A stretch of DNA of 64,000 nt from Natronomonas halophila (GTDB taxonomy: Archaea; Halobacteriota; Halobacteria; Halobacteriales; Haloarculaceae). The translations under genes and the position numbers were made by a program. This document shows, in pieces, positions 52,387 through 61,369 of this stretch. Where the stretch lies: the NCBI RefSeq assembly GCF_013391085.1, contig NZ_CP058334.1:1860001-1924000 (forward strand). Direction: 5' to 3'. The notes under the pieces were generated by a model. That model was not told the origin of the DNA, searched no databases, and saw only the letters and a program-made list of their open reading frames with translations. Positions within the stretch are counted from its first letter, which is position 1. Each line of letters opens with the position of its first letter.

Positions 52387-53184
52387 GTGGGACTCCTCGC
52401 TAACCTCTCGCTGGTGTTCGTCGCCGGGTTCATCACCGCCTTAGCGACCGGTCTCGGCGCGCTACCGTTCTTCTTCTTCGAGGATATCAGCGACCGGTGG
52501 AACGTCGTCCTCTGGGGCTTCGCCTCGGGCATCATGCTCTCGGCATCGCTGTTCGGCCTCGTTGAGGAAGGGCTGGCCGAGGGAACGCCGCTGGAAATCA
52601 TCGCGGGGATGGCCGTCGGCGTCGTGCTCGTCGTCGTCGCCCACGAGGTGCTGATGGACGCCGACCTCGATGCCCGCGACTACGAGGAAGCCGATTTCAA
52701 GAAACTCGTTCTCATCCTCGGCATCCTGACGGTCCACAGTTTCCCCGAGGGCGTCGCCGTTGGCGTCGCCTTCGCGGACCTGAACCTCGGGACCGGCCCC
52801 GCAGTCCTCGGATTTACCGTGCCGGTGCTGGCCATCTTCATGACCGTCGCCATCTCGATTCACAACGTTCCCGAGGGGACGGCCATCGCGATTCCGCTAC
52901 GGGCGATGGCGGTCCCCGAATGGAAGATGGTCTGGTGGGCCGTCTTCTCGAGTCTGCCACAGCCGGTCGGCGCCGTCATCGCCTTCGGGTTCGTCCGCAT
53001 CGCCCGTCGGTTCCTCCCCTTCGGGTTCGGCTTCGCGGCCGGCGCGATGATTTACCTCGTCCTCTCGGAGTTCGTCCCCGAGGCGCTGGATACCGGCGCC
53101 GACCTGCCGCGCGGCGGCCGCCCGGAACTCCTCGGCGGGGTCGTCGCCGGCGTCCTGCTCATGATTCCGCTGCTGTTCGTGTGA
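52387..53184 (+). CDS. ZIP-family metal transporter
   Basis: 265 residues from GTG 52387. ZIP signature histidines: VHSFPEGVAVGVAF (about residue 118) and IHNVPEGTAIAIPL, typical metal pathway motifs, with about eight hydrophobic helices. Probably imports zinc or another divalent cation, though the direction is not certain from sequence. GTG chosen since a nearby ATG is not in frame. Confidence 0.88.
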   Translation: MGLLANLSLVFVAGFITALATGLGALPFFFFEDISDRWNVVLWGFASGIMLSASLFGLVEEGLAEGTPLEIIAGMAVGVVLVVVAHEVLMDADLDARDYEEADFKKLVLILGILTVHSFPEGVAVGVAFADLNLGTGPAVLGFTVPVLAIFMTVAISIHNVPEGTAIAIPLRAMAVPEWKMVWWAVFSSLPQPVGAVIAFGFVRIARRFLPFGFGFAAGAMIYLVLSEFVPEALDTGADLPRGGRPELLGGVVAGVLLMIPLLFV

Positions 53185-53255
53185 GGCCGGCGTCGTGTCG
53201 CCGTCCTTCCCCGTCCCACCGGGCGACTCTCAGGGACCGGGATTAGCCTGTGTTA

Positions 53256-53265
53256 TTATATAAAT
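53256..53265 (+). promoter_or_regulatory. TATA box for the seven-helix protein at 53286
   Basis: TTATATAAAT, about 21-30 bases before ATG 53286, gives a leaderless start. Confidence 0.6.
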
Positions 53266-53285
53266 CGCCGACGCACGTCGAGCCA

Positions 53286-54053
53286 ATGAGCTTGCACACG
53301 CCCCTGCAGGCGGTCGGCGACCCGGCGGCGACGATGGCGGCCGCAAACCTGCTGGCCTACGCCTCTATCGCCGTCGCGGCGGCCGTCCTGTTCGGCTATC
53401 TGGTCGGCTACGTCCAGTACGTCCTCGCGGCCGATACTGTCGAATGGTGGTACATCGCCGTTGCTGCCGGCGCCGCGGTGATTTACGGCGTCTCGGGCGC
53501 CGCGAGCATGCTGGCCGACGCCTCGTGGCTCACGGTCTTTACCGACGGCGCGGTGCTGTTCTTCATCCTGTTTCTCGCGCTCGGCCTCCGGGCGCTCTAC
53601 CACGCCGAGGGGTCGCCGGACGGGCGGTCCCGACTCATCCCCGTCTGGGTCGATTACCTGGTCGTCGCCGCCTTCGTCGCCGCGTGGTGGCTCGGCTTCC
53701 TCGTCGAAGCCGACTGGACGCGGCTGGTCGTCGCCGCCGGTTGGCTGCTGGCCTCGGCGTGGGCCGTTCTCTACGGCGTCCTGACCGTTCGGTTCCACGA
53801 GGGGACGACGCTTGCGGCCATCACACGACACCTCCTGCCTGCCGCACTCTGTGTCGTCGCCATCGTCGTCGTCGACCTCGGTGGGTCCGTCGTCGGCCTG
53901 AGCGCCGCCTACGTCGACGCCATCTGGCTCGTCGGGACCGTGCTGGCCGCGGCGTTCCTCTTCAATACGGCCGTCGCGATTCGCCAGGAGGGTGGCCAAC
54001 TCCAGCGGATGTACGACTGGACGACGTGGCGACAGCAGTCCCTCGAGGAGTAG
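53286..54053 (+). CDS. Seven-helix membrane protein, unknown function
   Basis: 255 residues with seven predicted transmembrane segments (about residues 20-42, 50-72, 77-101, 116-136, 140-164, 172-192, 201-222). Residues reminiscent of retinal proteins occur (DGAVLFFILFLAL; WLVGTVLAAAFLFN), but helix 7 lacks the retinal lysine, so it is not a functional rhodopsin as read. It may be a sensor or transporter membrane module. Start supported by a TATA box. Confidence 0.72.
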   Translation: MSLHTPLQAVGDPAATMAAANLLAYASIAVAAAVLFGYLVGYVQYVLAADTVEWWYIAVAAGAAVIYGVSGAASMLADASWLTVFTDGAVLFFILFLALGLRALYHAEGSPDGRSRLIPVWVDYLVVAAFVAAWWLGFLVEADWTRLVVAAGWLLASAWAVLYGVLTVRFHEGTTLAAITRHLLPAALCVVAIVVVDLGGSVVGLSAAYVDAIWLVGTVLAAAFLFNTAVAIRQEGGQLQRMYDWTTWRQQSLEE

Positions 54054-54062
54054 GCGGCCGGC

Positions 54063-54305
54063 CTACTCGGTCCAGGAGAGTTCGTACTCGAGTTCGAGAT
54101 ACACTTCGCCGGTCTCCGAATCCGTCATCCGTTCGAGTTCGACCTCGAAGGCCGCCTCCTCGGGCACCTCGACGGACCGTCGGTCGGTTCCGCTTCCCAG
54201 TTGCACCGTCCCCGCCTCGATTTCCTCGGCGGCGTCGACGAGCGCGTCGGCGATGTCGGCGCGCGTCCGCCGTTCCTCGGTCTTGAATAGTTGTTCTTCG
54301 GGCAT
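54063..54305 (-). CDS. Amphi-Trp domain protein
   Basis: 80 residues: EEQLFKTEERRTRADIADAL, TVQLGSGTDRRSVEVPEEAAFEV, LERMTDSETGEVYLELEYEL, and a C-terminal SWTE with the conserved Trp. This is the small amphi-Trp family, common in haloarchaea, of unknown role and often near stress or transport genes. Tail to tail with the seven-helix gene. Confidence 0.85.
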   Translation of the reverse strand: MPEEQLFKTEERRTRADIADALVDAAEEIEAGTVQLGSGTDRRSVEVPEEAAFEVELERMTDSETGEVYLELEYELSWTE

Positions 54306-54420
54306 CGGTTTAACATACGTTTGTGAGACGGAAAATACCGGCTTACGGGTCTCAAATATCGGGATTCCGCCGGTGAGTGCGGTCCTGATGCCTCCCAGAT
54401 TCCGGGATTCCGCGGCTGAT

Positions 54421-54430
54421 TTTTATATAA
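54421..54430 (+). promoter_or_regulatory. TATA box for the double UspA gene
   Basis: TTTTATATAA, 40-49 bases before ATG 54470, implying a leader of about 15-20 bases. Confidence 0.6.
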
Positions 54431-54469
54431 CGCCGTGGTAGTTGTTGGCACCGTTCCGGTGATTCACCG

Positions 54470-55345
54470 ATGACAGCCATACTCATCCCGATAGACGGCA
54501 ACCCGCCGTCGAAGGCCGCTCTCGAATACGTACTGGCCGAATTCCCCGAGGCCGATGTGACGGTACTCCACGTCATCGGGGTCGTCGATACCGCCGGGGA
54601 GGCCGAGCGGGCCTCCGGCCACCGGCGGGAGCAACTCGAACGCGCACGCGCTGATGCCGAGGATCTCTTCGAGGAGGTCGACCGCCGCGCGGCCGAGGCC
54701 GGCGTCGAGGTCGCGACCGAGACGGCCTTCGGTCCGCCCTCCCGGACCATCCCGAACCGCGCCGAGGAGTTCGACCGGGTCGTCATGGGCGAACACGGTC
54801 AGTCCGGCGCGAGACAGATACTGCTCGGCAGCGTCGCCGAGACGGTCGTCAGCCGGTCGCCCGTCCCCGTGACGGTCGTCCGCGGCGACAGCGAGGAACC
54901 GGACCGCCGGATGATCGTTCCCGTCGACGGGTCGCCGCTCTCCCGGGAAGCGCTCGACTACGCGTGTTCCGAACACGACCCCGAGACGGTGACCATCCTG
55001 CACGTTATCGACCCGTCGGAACCGGCCTACAGCGCCCTCGAAGCAATCGACGTTCGGCAGGAACCCCTCCACGGATCCGAGGAGTGGTACGAGCGGGCCG
55101 AAACGGCGGCCGACGAACTGGTGGCCGACGTCCGCGGGGAGGTCTCGGCGGGCGACGTCGACATCGGGACCGCCGTCGAGACGGGCGACCCCTCGCAGGT
55201 CATCGCCGACCGCGCGGCAGCCGGCGGCTTCGACCACGTCGTCATGGGGAGCCACGGCCGCACCGGGCTGGACCGCCTGCTGCTCGGCAGCGTCGCTGAG
55301 ACCGTCGTCCATCGGTCGCCGGTCACCGTGACCGTCGTCCGGTAG
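54470..55345 (+). CDS. Tandem universal stress protein (two Usp domains)
   Basis: 291 residues. First domain: ILIPIDGNPPSKAALEYVL and MGEHGQSGARQILLGSVAETV; second: MIVPVDGSPLSREALDYAC and MGSHGRTGLDRLLLGSVAETV. Both ATP signature motifs are complete or nearly so (the first has EHGQSG). Tandem Usp proteins fold as internal dimers. Convergent with the metal ATPase gene, with a 24-base gap. Confidence 0.92.
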   Translation: MTAILIPIDGNPPSKAALEYVLAEFPEADVTVLHVIGVVDTAGEAERASGHRREQLERARADAEDLFEEVDRRAAEAGVEVATETAFGPPSRTIPNRAEEFDRVVMGEHGQSGARQILLGSVAETVVSRSPVPVTVVRGDSEEPDRRMIVPVDGSPLSREALDYACSEHDPETVTILHVIDPSEPAYSALEAIDVRQEPLHGSEEWYERAETAADELVADVRGEVSAGDVDIGTAVETGDPSQVIADRAAAGGFDHVVMGSHGRTGLDRLLLGSVAETVVHRSPVTVTVVR

Positions 55346-55369
55346 GCTATGCTGCCCCTTTTCGGCGCG

Positions 55370-57682
55370 TCAGCGCAACGACCGCGCCGAATTGAGCACG
55401 ACGAGCAGGCTGCTTGAGGCCATCGCACCGGCGGCGAAAAGCGGGTTGAGCAGGCCGACGACCGCCAGCGGGATGGCGACGGCGTTGTAGCCGAACGCCC
55501 ACGCGAGGTTGGTCCGGATGCGGCGGTTCGTCGCCGTGGCGATGTCGAACACCGCGGGCACCGAGCGGAGGTCGTCGTCGACGATGACGGCGTCGGCGGC
55601 CTCCGTCGCCAGTTGCGTGCCGCCGGCCATCGCGATGCCGAGGTCCGCCTCCGCCAGCGCGGGCGCGTCGTTGCTGCCGTCGCCGACCATCGCTACCGTC
55701 CCGTCGGCCCGGAGTCGCCGCACCGTCTCGGCTTTCGCCGCCGGCTTGACGCCCGCGAACACTCGGTCGACTGCGGGGTCCTCGCGGAGGCGGTCGGCGG
55801 CCGCCCCCTCGTCGCCGGTCAACACGACCACCTCCCGGTCGGCGAAGGATTGGGCCACCTCGGCCCACTCGGGGCGTGGCTCGTCGCCGACGGCCACGAC
55901 GCCCTCGGCGCGGCCGGCCCGACCGACGAGGACGGGCACCGCGCCATCGGTTCGTATCTCGTCGGCCCGGTCGGCGAGGTCGTCGGGGACGGTCCACTCG
56001 CGGGCCTCGAAGAGCGTGGGATGCCCCACGAGGACGCGCTCGCCGTCGATTCGCCCCGAAACCCCACGGTCGTGTTCCTCGATATCGGTCGCTTCCGGCG
56101 GGTTCTCGACGGCGTCGACGACCGCCTCCGCCACCGGGTGCGACGAGAAGCGTTCCAGTGCCGCCGCCCGCGCCAGCAGTGCTTTTTCGTCGCCGGTCGA
56201 GGCGACGTTCCGAACCGTCATCGCTCCCCTCGTCAGCGTCCCGGTCTTGTCGAAGACGACGGTGTCGGCCTCGGGGGCGGCCTCGAACAGCGCGGGCGTG
56301 GCGACGACGACGTTGTCCTCGGCAGCGGTTCGGGTCCCCGCTGCGACCGCAAGCGGGGTCGCCAGCCCGAGCGCGCAGGGACAGGAGACGATGAGGACGG
56401 TCAACCCCGTCAGGAGTGCGGCGGTCGGGGCCGTTCCGGACGCCAGCAGCCACGCGGTCGTCGCGGCCGCGACGAGGACGACAAGCGGGACGAAGACGGT
56501 CGCCAGTCGGTCGGCCAACCGCTGAGCGCCGGGGCGGGCGCTCTGAATCCGCCAGAGCAACTCGACGATGCGGTCGAGCGTGCTGGTCACATCTTCGCCG
56601 GCACGGACGACAAGCGGCGCGTCGGTCACGACGGTCCCGCCCCGTACATCGTCGCCCGGGTTCTTGCTTCGGGGCAGCGACTCGCCGGTCACCAGCGCCT
56701 CGTCGACCGCCGCGGAGCCTTCGAGGACCGTCCCGTCGACGGGGACGCGGTCGCCAGGCCGAACCAGCAGGCGGTCGCCGGCCTCGACGGCCCCGACGTC
56801 GACCCGGTCGCCGCTCGGGTGTCGAATCGCCTCCTCGACCTGCCGTCGCGTCAACTCCGAGAGCAGGTCGGTAGCCCGGCGCTTGATGCGGGATTCGTAC
56901 TTGGTGCCCGCGGTCACGACGAGGACGACCGCGATGGTCACGTCGAAGTAGAGTTCGGTGTGGCCGACGAGCATCGCCAGCGTGCTGTAGGCGTAGGCGC
57001 CGACCGCCGCCAGCGACACCAGCAGGTCGGTGTTCGGCCGCCACGCCCGGAGGCCGACGTAGGCGCCGCGAAGCAGCGGATAGCCGGTATAAAAGAGGAC
57101 GACCGAGGTGAAGGCCCAGATGTTGGTGGCGACGTAGACGAAGCCGATACCGCCCAAATCGACGATTGGCGGATAGCCGAAGTAGGTCGGATAGAGGAAG
57201 AGGGCGTACCACAGCATCGCCATCATGCCGAAGAAGCCGCCGCCGACGAGGAACCGAACCACGTCGTCGCCGTCCTCGTCGGCCGGTTCGTCGGGGTCGT
57301 GGGCCTCGTAGCCGTATCCCGACAGCCGGTCGGGGAGGGAGTCGGCGTCGACGCTTTCGGGGTCGTAGACGACGCGGGCCAGTTCGCTCGCGTAACTCGC
57401 CTCGACGGTCTCGACGCCCTCGATGTCCCGGCCCAGCGACTCGACGAACACCTCGCAACTCGAACAGGTCATGCCGTCGACCGCGAGGAACGTCTGCTCG
57501 GAGCCCTCGGGAACCTCGTCGGCGCCGAGGGCCGGCCCCTCGTTTTCCTCGATGGCCGCCTCGGCGTCATCCCCGAGGCGGCGCTGAACCTCCAGACAAC
57601 CCCGACAGCAGAACGCGCCGTCGACGTCGTCGGCCGTCACGGGCGGGTCGGGCGTCGGCAGGTCACAGAGGCGACAGGCCAT
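55370..57682 (-). CDS. Heavy-metal P-type ATPase (Cu-type, CcoI-like)
   Basis: 770 residues. N-terminal Zn/metal cluster (CRLCDLPTPDPPVT and FCCRGCLEVQ), then an HMA domain with GMTCSSC. Membrane helices follow, CPC motif SCPCALGLATP, phosphorylation site DKTGTLTRGA, HP region SHPVAEAV and GDGSNDAPAL. This layout matches CcoI/CtpA-type copper ATPases that supply cytochrome oxidase rather than bulk exporters. Adjacent to a TauE/SafE-type gene and divergent from the ba3 oxidase operon. Overlaps its upstream neighbour by 20 bases. Confidence 0.92.
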   Translation of the reverse strand: MACRLCDLPTPDPPVTADDVDGAFCCRGCLEVQRRLGDDAEAAIEENEGPALGADEVPEGSEQTFLAVDGMTCSSCEVFVESLGRDIEGVETVEASYASELARVVYDPESVDADSLPDRLSGYGYEAHDPDEPADEDGDDVVRFLVGGGFFGMMAMLWYALFLYPTYFGYPPIVDLGGIGFVYVATNIWAFTSVVLFYTGYPLLRGAYVGLRAWRPNTDLLVSLAAVGAYAYSTLAMLVGHTELYFDVTIAVVLVVTAGTKYESRIKRRATDLLSELTRRQVEEAIRHPSGDRVDVGAVEAGDRLLVRPGDRVPVDGTVLEGSAAVDEALVTGESLPRSKNPGDDVRGGTVVTDAPLVVRAGEDVTSTLDRIVELLWRIQSARPGAQRLADRLATVFVPLVVLVAAATTAWLLASGTAPTAALLTGLTVLIVSCPCALGLATPLAVAAGTRTAAEDNVVVATPALFEAAPEADTVVFDKTGTLTRGAMTVRNVASTGDEKALLARAAALERFSSHPVAEAVVDAVENPPEATDIEEHDRGVSGRIDGERVLVGHPTLFEAREWTVPDDLADRADEIRTDGAVPVLVGRAGRAEGVVAVGDEPRPEWAEVAQSFADREVVVLTGDEGAAADRLREDPAVDRVFAGVKPAAKAETVRRLRADGTVAMVGDGSNDAPALAEADLGIAMAGGTQLATEAADAVIVDDDLRSVPAVFDIATATNRRIRTNLAWAFGYNAVAIPLAVVGLLNPLFAAGAMASSSLLVVLNSARSLR

Positions 57683-58472
57683 GGCTCACCTCGGAAAGCG
57701 GTCGGTAGGGCAGCGACGGGTGCGGTAGTTCGACGCCGAACAGCATCAGGCCGTGGGCCAGCAGGACGTAGCCCAACACGACGAACGCCGCGCCGAGCGC
57801 GCGGTTGAGGCGGCGCCGCCGGGTCGCGTCCACGGCGTCGATGACGGTGCCGTACAGTAGTAGCGTCGGGATGGTCCCCAATCCGAGCGCGAAAAGCGAC
57901 AGGCCGCCCCGGAGCGGGTCGCCGACGGCGAAGGCGTAGAGATACGCGGGATAGATGATGGGGCAGGGAAAGAGACCGTGGAGCGCCCCGAGGCCGATGA
58001 TGCCGGGGCCGGCGGCCAGTCGGTCGACGCGGTCGGTCGCGGCGGCGACGACCCGGCCCAGCGGCGCGCCGTCGGGGACGATTCGATGAAGGCCGCCCGC
58101 CCCGCCGAGCAGATACGAGACGCCGACGGCGACGATGAGCAGGCCGACGCCGACGCCGACGCCGCCCCGAAGGCCGTCGCCGACGCCCTCGATGGCAGCG
58201 GCCGACTCGAAGACGGCCCCGCCGAGCAGGCCGGCGAGGGCGCCGACGGCGCCGTAACTGGTCGCCCGGCCGAGGTTGAAAAGCGTGTGCTGGCGGAGTG
58301 CTCTCGGGGTGAGGTGGCCGTCCCGTCGCCCGCCGTCGGGGCGGGTCGCGTCGATGCGCTCGGCGTACAGCGTCACGAGCGGGCCGCACATGCCGAGACA
58401 GTGGGCGCCGGCCAGCAGCCCCACGACGGCGAAGACGGCGAGGTCCACTCCGACGGCACTTTCGAGTGCCAT
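57663..58472 (-). CDS. TauE/SafE-family membrane protein (oxidase assembly context)
   Basis: 269 residues with about six hydrophobic helices. Conserved HCLGMCGPLVTLY near the start and LHGLFPCPIIYPAYLY in the second half are typical of the sulfite exporter/DsbD-like family found with ccoI-type ATPases (sometimes CcoH/S-like clusters). Cys in both motifs may handle copper or thiols. It overlaps the ATPase start by 20 bases. Confidence 0.86.
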   Translation of the reverse strand: MALESAVGVDLAVFAVVGLLAGAHCLGMCGPLVTLYAERIDATRPDGGRRDGHLTPRALRQHTLFNLGRATSYGAVGALAGLLGGAVFESAAAIEGVGDGLRGGVGVGVGLLIVAVGVSYLLGGAGGLHRIVPDGAPLGRVVAAATDRVDRLAAGPGIIGLGALHGLFPCPIIYPAYLYAFAVGDPLRGGLSLFALGLGTIPTLLLYGTVIDAVDATRRRRLNRALGAAFVVLGYVLLAHGLMLFGVELPHPSLPYRPLSEVSHGLSPL

Positions 58473-58478
58473 CGAGCG

Positions 58479-58676
58479 TTAGCCGGCCGTGCCGTGGCCG
58501 TTCTCGCCGTGGCCTCCGGGGACCGGCGAGAACGCGACGTAGAGGCTCCCGAAGATGAGCAGGACGTTCACGAGGGCGATGCCGGCGATGGGCTCGCCGC
58601 CAGCGAACGCGAAGATGGCGACCGGGACGAGCGCGAGGAGCGCGAGGAACGCGCCCCGACGCGGTGTCAGTTCCAT
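58479..58676 (-). CDS. Small membrane protein near ba3 oxidase genes
   Basis: 65 residues: two hydrophobic helices (AFLALLALVPVAIFAFAGG and IALVNVLLIFGSLYVAF) and a His/Gly-rich tail GGHGENGHGTAG. Likely co-expressed with the TauE/SafE-like gene (6-base gap). Its histidines might bind metal; unproven. Confidence 0.72.
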   Translation of the reverse strand: MELTPRRGAFLALLALVPVAIFAFAGGEPIAGIALVNVLLIFGSLYVAFSPVPGGHGENGHGTAG

Positions 58677-58780
58677 GCCGGAAGATATGACCGCCGGTGG
58701 TTGAAAACTCTATCCCCGGTTCCCGGGAGCTGAGAGCCGAGGGAACTATTTTGTGGTATCTCCTTGAAACGCCGCCGAGA

Positions 58781-58936
58781 ATGTCAACAGATACCGAACG
58801 ACAACTCGGTCACGAGGATTTCGATCCGGTGGGGACGGTCGTCCTCATCGTGATTTACTTCCTCATCCTGGTGGGGATGTGGGTTTTCACCTACTTCATC
58901 GAGTTCCTCGGCAACGGGCCGACGGTGATAGGATGA
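58781..58936 (+). CDS. cbaD: ba3-type cytochrome oxidase small subunit (CbaD-like)
   Basis: 51 residues: STDTERQLGHEDFDPVGTVV then one transmembrane helix (VIYFLILVGMWVFTYFIEFL). Short single-span subunit immediately before subunit II, as in the ba3 operon of Natronomonas pharaonis. Overlaps cbaB by 4 bases. A TATA-like ACTATTTT lies about 35 bases upstream. Confidence 0.82.
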   Translation: MSTDTERQLGHEDFDPVGTVVLIVIYFLILVGMWVFTYFIEFLGNGPTVIG

Positions 58937-59433
58937 ACGTCCACACCTACGAGAAGCTCTGGCTCGTAGCGGCGCTCGCGCTCATCGTCGGGTTCATCGC
59001 GACGGTCACCTACGGCGCGGTCGGCGCCGGCGTCGCGATGGTCGACGACTCGGGTGGGACCATCGACGCTACCGCAGTCAGCGAGGACGACCGATTCGCC
59101 GACCCCCGCGTCGAACAGGTCGGGCCGAACGAGTACGAGGCCTACGTCGTCGCCCAGCAGTTCATCTTCCGACCGACGCCGATAGAGGTGCCGGCAAACA
59201 GCCGCGTCACGTTCTACGTCACCTCGATAGACGTGATTCACGGCTTCCAGGTCGCCGGCACCAACGTCAACACGATGGTCATCCCGGGACAGGTCGCCGA
59301 GATAACCGTCGCGTTCGACGAACCGGCCGAATACGGCATCGTCTGCAACGAATACTGCGGACAGGGCCACCACGACATGGAGGGCAAACTCGTCGTGGTG
59401 CCCGAAGACGAATATCAGGAGGGTGAATCATGA
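58933..59433 (+). CDS. cbaB: ba3-type cytochrome c oxidase subunit II (CuA)
   Basis: 166 residues: one N-terminal helix (LWLVAALALIVGFIATVTYG), then a cupredoxin domain with the CuA ligands in DVIHGFQ and CNEYCGQGHHDM (Cys-x3-Cys-x3-His-x2-Met). It accepts electrons from halocyanin or a similar donor and passes them to subunit I. Start ATG 58933 overlaps cbaD; its stop overlaps cbaA by 4 bases. Confidence 0.94.
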   Translation: MNVHTYEKLWLVAALALIVGFIATVTYGAVGAGVAMVDDSGGTIDATAVSEDDRFADPRVEQVGPNEYEAYVVAQQFIFRPTPIEVPANSRVTFYVTSIDVIHGFQVAGTNVNTMVIPGQVAEITVAFDEPAEYGIVCNEYCGQGHHDMEGKLVVVPEDEYQEGES

Positions 59434-61148
59434 GCGACGAACTCAGCGGCTCTGAACTGTACCTCGACCGGTTCCCCGACGAAGCACAGGTCGTCCGAGC
59501 GGCGCTGTGGAGTTCCTTCGTCGCGCTGGGTATCGGTGGCCTCGGCGGCATCATTCAGGCGCTCCACCGGACGAACTACCTCCGAATCATCGATTCGGCG
59601 GATTACTACACCGTCCTTACGCTGCACGGCGTGTTGCTCGCCCTCTCCTTTACCACGTTCTTCCTCGTCGGCCTGTTCACGTGGGCGGTAACCCGGAGTC
59701 TCGACCGGCCGATGGTCGACATCCGGTTCACGTGGACGTGGTATCTCGTGATGGTCGCGGGGACGGTGATGGCGGCGATTCCGATTCTCGCCGGCTTCGT
59801 CGATTCGATACCGCTCAGCGCCGACGTGCTCTTTACGTTCTACGCGCCGCTGCAGGCCCATCCGCTCTTCTATGCGGGCCTTGCGGTGTTCATCATCGGG
59901 TCGTGGCTCGCCGGCCTCGACTTCTTCCGGACGTGGTGGGCCTGGCGGGACGAAAACGAGGGCGAGCGCATCCCGCTGCAGACGTTCATGGTGCTGACGA
60001 CGATGCTGATGTGGTATATCGCGACGCTGGGCGTCGCCATCTCCGTCGTCGTCTTCCTGCTGCCGTGGTCGCTGGGTGTCTTCGAGCAGGTCAACGCGCT
60101 GTTGACGCGGACGCTGTTCTGGTACTTCGGCCACCCGGTCGTCTACTTCTGGCTGATGCCGGTCTACCTGCTGTGGTACACCGTCCTGCCGAAACTCGCC
60201 GGCGGCCGACTGTTCAGCGACCCGCTCGCACGCGTCGTGTTCGTCCTCTTCCTCCTGTTGTCGACGCCGACGGGCATCCACCACCAGTATCTGGACCCCG
60301 GCATCGCGGAGGGATTCAAGTTCATCGCGATGACGAACACGATGTTCCTGCTGTTGCCGAGCCTGCTGACGGCCTTCACCGTCGTCGCGAGCATCGAACA
60401 CGGCGCCCGCCAGCGCGGCGGCGAGGGCTATCTCTCGTGGCTCGGCGACCTCCCGTGGCGTGACCCGGCCTTCACGGGTATGGCGCTTGCCGGCCTCATG
60501 TTCGCCGCCGCCGGCTTCTCCGGGATGGTCAACGCCGGGATGAACGTCAACTACCTCGTCCACAACACGCTGTGGGTGCCCGGCCACTTCCACCTCACCG
60601 TCGGGACGGCCGTCGCGCTGACGTTCATGGCGGCGACCTACTGGCTGCTGCCGCAGTTGACCCGGCGGGCGGTCTACAGCCGCCGTATCGGGCTGTTTCA
60701 GGTCCTGCTGTGGTTCGTCGGCATGACGCTGATGTCGAACGCGATGCACCGCGGCGGCCTCATCGGCATCCCGCGGCGGACCGCCGAACCGCAGTACTCC
60801 GGCTTCGCCTTCGATGCCGGCTTCAGCACCGTCGGCGAACTCCGCTTCCAGATTGCCCTCGGCGGGACGCTGCTGTTCGTCTCGCTCGTGTTGTTCCTCG
60901 CGAACGTCATCGTCTCGCTGCTGGAGTCGCCGATGGAGGGCACGTTCGACGACACGCTGCCGCCGGCGCTGTCCGGCCCGGAGGACGCCCCCGAGGTGCT
61001 CGATAACCTCGCGTTGTGGACCGGCATCGCGCTGCTGTTGGTCGTCCTCGCGTACGTCCTGCCCCTCGGCGCCATCATCTCTGAGGGCGGCCTGTTCGGC
61101 CCCGGAACGGGCACCTATCCGGCGTGGATACTGGAGGTGATTTCGTGA
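59430..61148 (+). CDS. cbaA: ba3-type cytochrome c oxidase subunit I
   Basis: 572 residues, about 13 helices. Haem and CuB ligands: LTLHGVLLALSFTTFFLVG (low-spin haem His), WYFGHPVVYFWLMPVYLLWYT (B-family HPVVY instead of HPEVY), THHQY-like GIHHQYLDPG, and HFHLTVGTAVALTFM (haem a3 and b His). Belongs to B-family proton-pumping oxidases. Overlaps cbaB and the small gene cbaC by 4 bases. Confidence 0.94.
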   Translation: MSDELSGSELYLDRFPDEAQVVRAALWSSFVALGIGGLGGIIQALHRTNYLRIIDSADYYTVLTLHGVLLALSFTTFFLVGLFTWAVTRSLDRPMVDIRFTWTWYLVMVAGTVMAAIPILAGFVDSIPLSADVLFTFYAPLQAHPLFYAGLAVFIIGSWLAGLDFFRTWWAWRDENEGERIPLQTFMVLTTMLMWYIATLGVAISVVVFLLPWSLGVFEQVNALLTRTLFWYFGHPVVYFWLMPVYLLWYTVLPKLAGGRLFSDPLARVVFVLFLLLSTPTGIHHQYLDPGIAEGFKFIAMTNTMFLLLPSLLTAFTVVASIEHGARQRGGEGYLSWLGDLPWRDPAFTGMALAGLMFAAAGFSGMVNAGMNVNYLVHNTLWVPGHFHLTVGTAVALTFMAATYWLLPQLTRRAVYSRRIGLFQVLLWFVGMTLMSNAMHRGGLIGIPRRTAEPQYSGFAFDAGFSTVGELRFQIALGGTLLFVSLVLFLANVIVSLLESPMEGTFDDTLPPALSGPEDAPEVLDNLALWTGIALLLVVLAYVLPLGAIISEGGLFGPGTGTYPAWILEVIS

Positions 61149-61366
61149 CCAGCCGTATCTCTCGCGGGGGCCTGCTCGTCATCCTCGCCTTCCTCGTGCC
61201 GGTCATCGTCGAGTTGCGGACCCTCGCCGGGTTCCTCGGTATCCGGCTGTCGACGACCCAGTTCCTCGTCGCCGCGGTAGCGCTGGTCGTCGCCGTCCTC
61301 GGCTTCGTCGCGGTGTGGAACATGCGGGCCGACGAGAACGGCACGAACGCCTCCGGGGGTGTCTGA
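61145..61366 (+). CDS. Small membrane subunit after oxidase subunit I (CbaC-like)
   Basis: 73 residues from GTG 61145, overlapping the cbaA stop (GTGA). Two hydrophobic helices (LLVILAFLVPVIVELRTLAGFL and FLVAAVALVVAVLGFVAVW), then a polar tail. Matches the size and position of the cbaC-like subunit of haloarchaeal ba3 oxidases by synteny; the sequence identity is not something I can confirm. Confidence 0.75.
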   Translation: MTSRISRGGLLVILAFLVPVIVELRTLAGFLGIRLSTTQFLVAAVALVVAVLGFVAVWNMRADENGTNASGGV

Positions 61367-61369
61367 CCC

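Noticed and set aside
53286-54053. Functional bacteriorhodopsin-type pump
   Set aside because: Seven helices are present but the retinal-binding lysine in helix 7 is missing, so I do not call a rhodopsin.
55613-57808. Long plus-strand frame opposite the copper ATPase
   Set aside because: It is the antisense of a well-conserved P-type ATPase, and its product has no recognisable domain; high GC makes long antisense frames common.
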